Below, one piece after another: positions 55,310 to 64,000 of a stretch of 64,000 bases of DNA. Source of the stretch: Ophiura sarsii (Eukaryota > Echinodermata > Ophiuroidea > Amphilepidida > Ophiuridae); assembly GCA_035610835.1 (NCBI GenBank), contig CM069448.1, positions 33,241,652-33,305,651 on the forward strand, written 5' to 3'. The translations under genes were made by a program, and so were the position numbers. The first letter of the stretch is position 1. Each line of letters starts with the position of its first letter. The notes under the pieces were generated by a model. The model was not told the DNA's origin, ran no database searches, and was given only the letters and a program-made list of their open reading frames with translations.

Positions 55310-56640
55310 CAAAGTCAAAGCCTTGATAACTCTTTCCAATTTTCTTGTCCCACCTATCCATACGAGAGTTCTCTCATAACAGCTGTACATCTGGCAAAAT
55401 AATTATTAAGGCTTACACGACATCTGGATTATACACGAACCGCATAGTTGATAAATAAGCGGCCAGTTAGAGTATTAAGTACATTGTGGACTTATGGACA
55501 AATTAATACCAGGGGCGCTGAAACTTCGCTTGCTGCCGATAGGAAGCTACATGTACATCTAAAATGGGTTGGGAAGTACACTGATAGATGGCGCTGTAGT
55601 TGGAATGTCGGTGACTTTTGTTGTCTGCTTTAGGTATATTCGAGAATTAAAAAATAAATAATCGAAACAAATTGTGAAACCCTTACGTGCTTGACGGTTT
55701 TACAAACCTAGTCCGGAATATGAGATATTCAGGTTTCATTATTTCCTTTAAAGAATTCGAAATTTATTTTGTCACTATCCATTGAGTATATTTCGTAGCA
55801 TCGTTGTTTGTGTCTGACAGACTTAAAGATATATTATGTGATCTTTTCCAGGGGACGCCCTCAATTCTCGAAAACAAATTGGAAGCAGATTTATTGCACG
55901 GTTACATTTCTGATCATAAATCATGAATATATTCCAAATTACAGAGCGACACGATTCCTACTTACCTCAAAATCATATCCGACAGTCTATTTTCACTCGA
56001 AAAGATCACATAATATACCTTTAATGCAAGTCTACATACATTTCTTGCATATTTATAAATACTTCATAAATATTACAAGCCATCACTGCTGATGCATTCA
56101 TCTCTACCATCACAACTTCCTGTCATACTTTTTGTCAAGATGTACGTCATTAAAAATAAAAGTCTCCAAATACATGTTCAGATGCTGACTTTTTATATCG
56201 TTGTTAGGCAAAATAATGAAATAGATATGTTTATTTGTTTACCCTTTTTTGGATCCGCTTCCATTCTCTTTATTACAGTCTTAACCTTTTTGTTAAGGTG
56301 TTTTAGAGTTTGAGATGTTTGTAACAGCTTTGGTTCATCCTTATATGCATTTTAAACAAGTTTTGGGTGACCAACCCCCATAAACTAAAAACAGTGTATC
56401 GCTAATCAAGGCGATTTGCACTAAATAAAGGGGGCAAAAGAAAACAAAAAGGGCCTCCTCTTTCCTTTTTTTCGGAAAAAGTCAGGACGCTAAACATGTT
56501 ATTTTTTTAATTTGCCTTATATAACAATCAATACGCGGTTTCGGGGTTTGTACTATTCAACTGATTACATTACGTTTGTGATCTCATAGGAAGAACCAAA
56601 TGTATCGGCCGCTCTTTTTTCATGTTTTTGTTGTATGCTA
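55310..56640 (-). promoter_or_regulatory. duplicated upstream block lacking the signal exon
   Basis: Contains the distal part of the block (ACACGAACCGCATAGTTGATAA, GATGGCGCTGTAGTTGGAATG, the truncated MITE, GGGCCTCCTCTTTCC). It breaks off at about 55320, before the position where the ATG exon would be. A partial duplicate. Confidence 0.55.
55827..56020. mobile_element. fold-back MITE flanked by TTAA, copy 3, deleted
   Basis: TTAA (55823-55826) precedes AGATATATTATGTGATC. The right arm is mostly deleted and only AAAAGATCACATAATATACCT plus TTAA remains. Confidence 0.75.
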
Positions 56641-56756
56641 CGCTAAATTGCATGGTTGGACTGAAATGTCGTTACAACTCTGCATCCACTACTGAAAATT
56701 GGTTAACTGGTTAGTGTAATATCATCATAAACTTAAAGTTAAAGCTGGCCTACCAC

Positions 56757-56960
56757 TTATCGGACGTATATACTGGTACAAGTAAAATGCTCCAGTGATA
56801 CTGGAACACAATTATGTACCAGTATCGTTTAATACTGGAAAAAATTACTACTGGTTGCACGTGTACCAATATCGACCGATACTGGAACATAAAAACGTTC
56901 CAGTATTTGTCGATACTGGAACACAATTTGGTGTTCCAGTATCGACCGATACAAAAAGTA
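56757..56960. repeat. palindrome cluster, CCAGTATCG family, copy 2
   Basis: Same order of hairpin units as 55055-55280 with small differences, including CCGATACTGGAACATAAAAA and CAATTTGGTGTTC. Confidence 0.85.
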
Positions 56961-56999
56961 CAAATTAGGACTAAACTGCTTTACTTCGTTAATCAGATT

Positions 57000-57440
57000 T
57001 GAAAATTAGGTTAATTGATACTTTAAGCAGTCAGGGCAAATGTCCAAAAACGGCAACCTGTCGAATCTGGCAGCATACAGCCGGATCCGGCAATATTGCT
57101 TTTTTGCCATTGGTTATTTTTGGGAATTAAGAACCTACTTCTGCATGTTCAGTAAGGTCGTTTTATAATTTAACTAAGTCAAAATGATAACCAATTATCA
57201 TATAACATAAATTGCAAAATGTGTGGTATTTATTTTCGTGACTTAGAGCCAGCAATATGTTCGCGAAATTAAATAGATCGCAAAATTAAGTCGTTTTTTG
57301 CCTCTAGCGTCTTTATTTTAAGTTGGGGATCAAATAAGTTGATGAATCATGATGAGAAAATAATTCCCTAAGTTTTGACCAAAGCTCACAAATTTTGACA
57401 GTGAGGTTTTATATGTTTTAAAGCAAAATGCTTAATTAAT
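57000..57440. other. AT-rich, nothing recognised
   Basis: No ORF, repeat partner or RNA motif identified. Confidence 0.4.
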
Positions 57441-57442
57441 TA

Positions 57443-57497
57443 ACCACAGTCTCTCGGTTACCGGACGAGCGCTCTACCACTAAGCTATAACAGTATT
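57443..57497 (-). pseudogene. tRNA-like 5' half (SINE head)
   Basis: On the minus strand TATAGCTTAGTGGTAGAGCG (an excellent A box and D arm) is followed by CTCGTCCGGTAACCGAG (an anticodon-arm-like hairpin) and ACTGTGG, then breaks into AT-rich DNA before any T arm. It is the start of a tRNA-derived SINE or a truncated tRNA pseudogene. Confidence 0.55.
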
Positions 57498-57630
57498 CGT
57501 GGTTGGGTAATTGAGTTTTAAACCCATACAGAGTTAAGCGCATCTGCCGTACAATCACTTGGTGATCTCCCGTGTGTAAACACGATGATTCTTACAATTG
57601 ACTGCACGTAAATACATGAATGTATTTTAT

Positions 57631-57773
57631 ATATAAATACGTGAGAGATTGGTACAGCCATAAATTAACCAAGTGAGTGATCTGTTATCAATAATAATAT
57701 AATTATATTATATTATTATTGATGATAACAGATCACTCACTTGGTTAATTTATGGCTGTACCAATCTCTCACG

Positions 57774-57783
<10 letters not shown>
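57631..57783. repeat. near-perfect 72-bp inverted repeat
   Basis: ATAAATACGTGAGAGATTGG.. on the left returns as ..CCAATCTCTCACGTATTTAT on the right around an AT-rich centre near 57702. The arms match almost base for base, so the copy is young. It may be a small fold-back MITE in a TA-rich target. Confidence 0.8.
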
Positions 57784-57808
<25 letters not shown>

Positions 57809-57840
57809 AAATAATATGGAACTATTTCATTCTGTGATTT

Positions 57841-57903
57841 TCAACTGCCGACAAATTTGTTTCGAAGAGATGGATGCCATCTCCTCTCATCAGGGTTTCA
57901 GTA
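57841..57903 (-). ncRNA. hammerhead ribozyme (type I), Penelope-associated
   Basis: Minus strand: CTGATGA (57893-57887), then a 10-bp stem II (57886-57877 with 57873-57864, one G-U pair, loop CAT) and GAAA (57863-57860). A minimal stem III follows (ACA 57860-57858 with TGT 57853-57851, loop AATT), then the cleavage triplet GTC at 57852-57850. Stem I is closed by CC/GG next to the core and CTG/CAG beyond a three-A bulge. Every required core base is present. Predicted self-cleavage is after C57850. Such short-stem-III hammerheads are known in the terminal repeats of Penelope-like elements, which fits its place just downstream of a GIY-YIG ORF. Confidence 0.82.
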
Positions 57904-58030
57904 GAAAATAAATAAAAAAATAAAAAAACATTCTTGTGCAAAAAAAGTGCGTGTACGGGCCGTGCCCGCTGACGCATACATATACGCGCGTGCGAAACGC
58001 GCGGCATCTAGCTCGCGCTGCTGATATATT

Positions 58031-58523
<493 letters not shown>

Positions 58524-58762
58524 CATATAAATAGTACGATTAGATTTTCTTCGACACAGGAGTAAAATATAAGTCAAAGTGTTGTCATCTATTTTATTCA
58601 ATAGCCTGCTTTCGCTCGGAGGCTCTTCAGTTGAATGATTACAAAAACATGAACAAAACAATAATTAGAACAATGCGTGCAAGTGCGTAAATATGAATGC
58701 GCATTTAAGCGCGGGCGTATGCGTTAGTGCGTATTTACCGCGTATCTTATCTTATACTCCTT

Positions 58763-59745
58763 CGCGTAGGCATTTTCACCCAAAATACAGAAAAAGATGT
58801 TGATATACACTCGGCAACTATTATCATACCGTATATGCAAATAATAACAAATAGTAATATTGTCCCATCTGATCTGTTATCTTCTATAATATGCTTTCAC
58901 TAGCTTACAATAAATCACTTTTGTAATTTGTATAATTTCATTTGAATTAATTCACCTCAGAACATTAAGGCATAAAGCGACGAAAAAAGAGACACTGTTG
59001 TACGGACCCGACCGACCCATTTGTTAGAAATCGGTGAAAAAAATGTTCACATGCAAATTAATACCAAAACCAATTTTATTTTGCTTGTCCAAAAATGGAA
59101 AAATGTTTACAGATAATTTTGATTTTTTTGTTGTTGGATTTTTTACAGATATTTTGTGATTTTAAAGTTTAAAGATTTTAAATATTTTATGGTGGTCTCG
59201 GTGTTCATAATGTGTGCGTTTATTTCGCAGTCAAGTGACGATATCAAATTTAGTATCAAAATACCCAGAACAAATATGGCTGTTCGGTAAAGCCAGCAAG
59301 AATTTATCAACCTTGAAATAAATTTTATTTTAATCTAAATTATTAATACTAAAATCTATAATATTTGTAACATTCTATTTGTTTATATCCATTGTCATGG
59401 TAACCAAAACGTATGCCGAGTCACATGCAAATTGGTATACTAATATTTTCTATTATCTTCCAGAATTATATATACTTTTACTAATTAACAATAAACCGCT
59501 TTCAAGAATATGAATGTTTCATTCCATACGTATTGACTGTGTTTCTTGGACATTAATTCAGGGGAAATCCTATCAAGGACATCGTTAATAGCGTCGTTAC
59601 ACTCAATTGACATGATAAAGCCCATTCTCTCTAGGCGCGTGTTCTTTTTTAGATTACCCTCTCCAGTACATTACATCGACTTGAATTGTAATGTTAACAC
59701 GAAATAGTATAATACAGGGTGTGCCAAAGGGTTCGATACCTTTTT
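58763..59745 (+). mobile_element. interspersed repeat, copy C
   Basis: Third copy of the 34.6-38.3 / 46.3-47.1 kb family, with an extra insert at 58850-58980. It ends TACAGGGTGTGCCAAAGGG. A 26-bp G run follows at 59825-59850. No coding function. Confidence 0.75.
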
Positions 59746-61407
59746 AAACCTTCTTCTCCGAAAAAAGTGCAGGGTCAAATTCGCAAATGTGTGTACCATG
59801 ATTTTGCCGACAAATTTGATGAATGGGGGGGGGGGGGGGGGGGGGGGGGGACGCCCTTGCCCCTGCGGTGTCGTTGTTCTACTTAAAATTATACTATCGT
59901 CCGCATTTATGTCAGACAATGTAACACGGTTACGGTCTAAAAACAATACCTTTATTCTCTAAATACAAGATGAAACGTTTGGTCACATAACTTACATTAC
60001 CAATAGATTGTTCAACTTTTAGGACACCAGGTTTGAGTAGGTTTAATAACATGTTTCAGATTCCTCATATTCAATTCATGTGAGTTTTTGTACCAAAAAA
60101 GCTTTCACTTAGTACATTTGGTGTACAATGTTAATAATATTCATCGCAAGGGTTATTTAAATCTGAAATTTAAAAATAACATCATGGAAAACCTTTATAT
60201 ACACTACATATCTACCTGTCTCGCTCCATTTAATTCAAAGGGCACTAACAGATCATTCATGGAGGGAGCCCTCAATTTTTTCAGAAGTTGGGTTTTCAAC
60301 ATATACGTGATGCTTAAGTTATACGTGCGAACTACCACCTAAAACTATAGCGCTTAATTTACAGATGGCTTCTTACGCATTTGTTTCATGTTCATTCAAA
60401 TAACCTTGAAGACCACCCATGGCTTGTTGCGTCATGTATAGTCATGACCTCCCTGATTCAGTTGGGGTGATTTTTAACCAAAATACAAAACAAACAAAAA
60501 GTGAAAAGCACTATAACTTCGGAAATGCTGAGAAAATGTCTTTATTTTTCATTTTTGCTTGATTCTATGTATATGATTTATTTTTATTTTTTATCCATTC
60601 ATTTTATTTTTCATTCATCTATATTCTATACATAGTTAAATAACATAATAATAATATATCAAACATAGTGGTATCAATATGATTTTTTGATAAATCTCTC
60701 TGTGCCCCTTTAACACTTTCCACGCGGCAGGCGGCTGCAGACGACATTCCAAATTTCGACAAAATGTTACAAAAATGTCAAAAGTATTGAATTTCATTAC
60801 CATATTTTGGAATCACCATGAGAAATGCATTGAAATAAGTACAAACATGCCTAGTATTGGTTCAGTAATCGTTGAGGTAGACCTTGAAAGTTGGGAAAGA
60901 TTTCTGAAAAATCTGTTTTGTATATGGTAAAACTAATAGCCGCGTGGAAAGTGTTAATACATAAGCTCATTATACTAAGCATTTATTTGAAAGTGCAGTT
61001 TTACAGTTTACAACAAAACACCCACTGAACGCTAAAAAGAAATATGATTTTTTTTAGGATGAACGCGGGATTTAAATAAGCTGGGTCAACTATAATTATG
61101 TAGATTCTTTACCATGCCACGTGTAGCGCAGTGGATGAGATACAAAATACAAAAAAAAGGGAAAAGCATGTGCTCGTTTAGAACCAAAATGTCCCAATCA
61201 TGGCAACATAAGTGTAAAAGCGCAAATGTTCGCGCGCTACGCCCGCATTTGTTTCGTTGGTTAAGTCTTGTCGGTTCACTTTTGTTTCTCGCCGCTGATT
61301 TGACGGAAATTGACGGTGTTGCAGCTGTACATCCCGGTTAACCACTTGATATCGTTGGACACGCAGTATCGCTCCCATCATCCATTTATACATTACTAAC
61401 ATTTGCT
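59746..61407. other. gene-free region
   Basis: 59970-60230 is homologous to the left end of the window (570-702 plus 1083-1165). 61114-61150 carries an A-box-like TGTAGCGCAGTGGATGAGA. Short ORFs (60088-60342, 61114-61432) have no domain and overlap antisense. Confidence 0.45.
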
Positions 61408-61587
61408 CATATGCAATATTTCTGACAGTCAATACTTATTTTATAAATAGTGTTAGGTTTCAATCGTTTCAAATGTTAAGGATAATACACGGTTTCCTTA
61501 TTTAATGCACCTTGATTATGGGAAATTTACAAGAAAATACTAATTGTTGCTCAGTGATAATTTATATTTACAAACGAACCCAGATGA

Positions 61588-61872
61588 TCAGAATAACGTG
61601 AGACTTTCTAGGGTACATTGAAACACAGCACAGGTAGCAGTGGCATATTCCCATCGGTTGAACTGGTTTTCGACATACCTCTCTTTGTTCACACAGAGCT
61701 CAATCAGTGTATTGACTTTTGAAGCATTATTTATCTGCGACGACAAACAACTAATGACTCCAGTAGGAAAGATGAACGACTCTTGTTTCATCAAGTTACC
61801 TTTCATGAATTGAATGAATGAAAACTTACCTAGTAAGGACACCGGTAAAGTGATTTTAAGAAATGCTTCCAT
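61588..61872 (-). CDS. 95-codon open frame including the signal-peptide exon
   Basis: The first 14 codons (MEAFLKITLPVSLL, 61872-61830) form the signal-peptide exon with donor CTAG|GTAAGT. Reading on without splicing stays open to TGA at 61590-61588 and ends with VNKERYVENQF, NRWEYATATCAVFQC and TLESLTLF. The same tail is open at 41.65-41.79 and 51.41-51.55 kb with replacements. The preceding CGTCGCAG could be an acceptor but its phase does not match the donor. It is either a small secreted peptide read unspliced, or exon 1 plus intron. Confidence 0.45.
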   Translation of the reverse strand: MEAFLKITLPVSLLGKFSFIQFMKGNLMKQESFIFPTGVISCLSSQINNASKVNTLIELCVNKERYVENQFNRWEYATATCAVFQCTLESLTLF

Positions 61873-62490
61873 CACGAAGGTTCAGTACTCCTCAAACTGT
61901 TAGGTTTCCTCTCCAAATACACGTCAACAACGAAGCGTCTTCCATTGATCAGAGAAAATGGTGTCACAATGAGGCGGTGACTCCAAAATTACTCTGGGCT
62001 TTAAAATTGAGTAGTTAATTCAGATTTCAATAAAAAGAATTATTCTCGCAACAGCTGTAGGCCTACACCTGGCAAAATAATTCTTCAAGCTTACACGACA
62101 CCTGGAGTATACACGAACCGCATAGTTGATACGTAACACGAATAAGCGGCAGTTAGAGTATTATGTACATTGTGGACTTATGGACAAATTAATAGCAGAG
62201 GCGCTGAAACTTCGCTTGCTGCCGATAGGAGGCTACATGTACATCTAAAATGGGTTGGGAAGCACACTGATAGATGGCGCTGTAGTTGGAATGTCGGTGA
62301 CTTTTGTTGTCTGTTTAGGTATAGTCGAAAATTAAAAAATAAATAATCGAAACAAATTGTGAAACCCTTACGTGCTTGACGGTTTTACAAACCTAGTCCG
62401 GAATATGAGATATTCAGGTTTCTTTATTTGCTTTAAAGAATTCGAAATTTATTTTACCGCAGCATCGTTGTTTGTGTTTGACAGATTTAA

Positions 62491-62825
62491 AGGTATATTA
62501 TGTGATCTTTTCCAGGGACCTCCCTCAATTCTCGAAAACAAATTGGAAGCAGATTTTATTGCAGATTTACATTTCTGATCATAAATCATGAATATATTCC
62601 AAGTTACAGAGCGACACGATTCCTACCTAAAAATAATATCCGACAGGCTATTTTCACTCTAAAACCATGATTTTGAAGTAATTAAGAATCGTATCGCCCT
62701 GTAACTTGGAATGTACATGTATGTACAATTTATGATCAGAAATGTAAATCTGTAAGAAAATCGACTTTCATATTTTTTTTTCGAGGATTGAGGGCGTTTC
62801 CTGGAAAAGATCACATAATATACCT
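62491..62825. mobile_element. fold-back MITE flanked by TTAA, copy 4
   Basis: TTAA at 62487-62490 and 62826-62829. The arms read AGGTATATTATGTGATC and the complement. The most regular of the four copies. Confidence 0.82.
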
Positions 62826-63293
62826 TTAATGCAAGTCTACATAAATGTCTTGCATATTTATAAATACTTCATAAATATTACAAGCTATCCCTACTGATGC
62901 ATTCATCTCTACAAGCACAACATCCTAGCGGTGCCATACTCTTTGTCAAGATGTACGTCATTAAAAATAAAAGTCTCCAAATACATGTTCAGATGCTGAC
63001 GTTTTATATCGTTGTTAGGCAAAATAATGAAATAAACATGTTTATTTGTTTACCCTTTTTGGGTCCGCTTCAATTCTCCTTATTACAGTCATAACTTTTT
63101 TGTTCACGTATTTTAGAGTTTGAGATTTTTTTTAAAAGCTTTGTTTCCTTCTTACATGCATTCTAAACAAGTTTTGGGGGTAACCAACACTCCATGAACT
63201 AATCTTTTTAAAAAGAAATCTCCTCTTTAAGGTTCGCAAGTTTATCGCTAATTAAGGCGATTTGCACTAAAAAAAAAAGGGGGCAAAGAAAAT

Positions 63294-63352
63294 GTTCCAG
63301 TATCGGGCGATACTAGAACACAATTATGTACCAGTATCGTTTAATACTGGAT
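63294..63352. repeat. palindrome cluster, CCAGTATCG family, fragment
   Basis: TTCCAGTATCGGGCGATACT followed by CCAGTATCGTTTAATACTGG. A partial third copy directly joined to the end of the promoter block. Confidence 0.8.
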
Positions 63353-64000
63353 GCATTGTTGCATCATTTAGAACTAAACTGACATAAGACTAAGAATTAG
63401 AAAGCTCTATTACAGGACAACGGTCCATTTTCACCCATATATTAGACAATTATCTCCTCCCCCTCCACTTCCTCCTCCTTCACTTCCTCAACCAACCTGA
63501 CTAATTATGCTTCAACGAGCTGTATTAATTAAATCAAAAGTGATGGAATTTTTCAGATTATCAAAGGGTAATAAATTGCCGTTAAAATAAGCCCAAACAC
63601 AAGTCAATCTCATAGAGAGTTACACAAATACAAAAGCCTAAAGACAAAAAGTAAATAAAATGTAACAAAGCCACCTTTTATGGGTGCTGAGGTAAAAAAA
63701 CGTGACCATAAGTGAGCCATCTGTTTGTATGCCCTGGCATTTTTGGCGCGGTAAAAGTGAGCCCTCGTACGACGCAAGGCAAGAGAGTTGTTCATATTGT
63801 GACAAGGAAAACAGATTATAGAATTTGGTGATAAAATGGTAGAACGTTATTTCATGCCCTTGATGATTGAATCTTCCAGAGGCCTCGGTAATAATATTTA
63901 TATGTAAGACCTTTCTCTCTAGAATATGAAGACGCGTTAAATATGTGTAAGAAATTCTTCATCCTTAATACTAGTTCAGTAAATTGTTTAAACAAGCAAC
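63353..64000. repeat. right-end region with repeat shared with 18.5-19.0 kb
   Basis: 63353-63640 has no feature beyond a CTTCCTCCTCC pyrimidine patch. 63750-63995 is homologous to 18770-18975. The minus ORF at 63610-63795 is within the repeat and has no domain. Confidence 0.55.

Larger units (their letters stand above)
61408..63290 (-). promoter_or_regulatory. duplicated promoter / first-exon block, most complete copy
   Basis: Contains in minus-strand order the distal CTTTGTCAAGATGTACGTC segment, MITE copy 4, GATGGCGCTGTAGTTGGAATG, the CATAGTTGATACGTAACACG segment, TAGTTAATTCAGATTTC, the signal exon (61830-61872) and the downstream exon-like ORF (61588-61770). The TTAATTA-type motifs are homeodomain-like words conserved in three copies; regulation is inferred. 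Confidence 0.6.

Overview
This window is eukaryotic nuclear DNA, most likely from a marine invertebrate deuterostome such as an echinoderm, hemichordate or cephalochordate. The evidence is AT-rich sequence, a multi-exon extracellular EGF/SRCR gene with phase-1 introns, Ngaro/DIRS and Penelope retroelements, LINE tails, tRNA-derived repeats and TTAGGG-like motifs. The phylum is an inference. No operon, bacterial gene, CRISPR array or intact RNA gene was seen.

The host gene content is sparse and all on the minus strand. Eight exons between 20909 and 12785 encode a secreted protein. They comprise one N-terminal exon of unknown fold, six single-exon EGF repeats and a last exon with a seventh EGF, one SRCR domain, a stop and a polyadenylation signal. 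A 43-49 nt exon encoding only a signal peptide and ending in a phase-1 donor occurs four times (4608-4656, 41884-41926, 52939-52981, 61830-61872), each inside a duplicated promoter-like block. Joining the 41.9 kb copy to the eight exons gives an uninterrupted frame of 479 codons including the stop. The three right-hand copies therefore look like alternative or duplicated first exons. The 4.6 kb copy probably starts the next gene to the left.

The intron between 20.9 kb and 41.9 kb is filled with mobile DNA. A 7.9 kb Ngaro-type tyrosine-recombinase retrotransposon (24282-32161) has all its ORFs open: gag, RT/RNase H, YR and an SGNH hydrolase. It sits inside the coding sequence of an older Penelope-like element (RT part near 32165-32620, GIY-YIG part 23658-24281). 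Removing it restores the Penelope reading frame, and the shared crossover trinucleotide ATT can be read at both ends and at the internal copy of the circle junction. A second Penelope fragment at 57.8-58.4 kb carries an intact GIY-YIG domain followed by a well-formed hammerhead ribozyme.

The rest is repeat landscape. It includes a 139-bp tandem array with DR1-like AGGTCA repeats (2.9-3.8 kb), a TTAA fold-back MITE in four copies, a 3 kb hAT-like insertion with an 8-bp target duplication (34.7-37.8 kb), and tRNA-like modules ending in TAACCCTAAC (36, 38.5-39.4 and 40.5-41.4 kb). There are also two histone-type 3' stem-loops at 32.8 kb. Three unrelated families of clustered short palindromes occur at 15.6-16.7, 49.4-51.4 and 55-57/63.3 kb. 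Several are dated relative to one another by empty-site comparison within the window.
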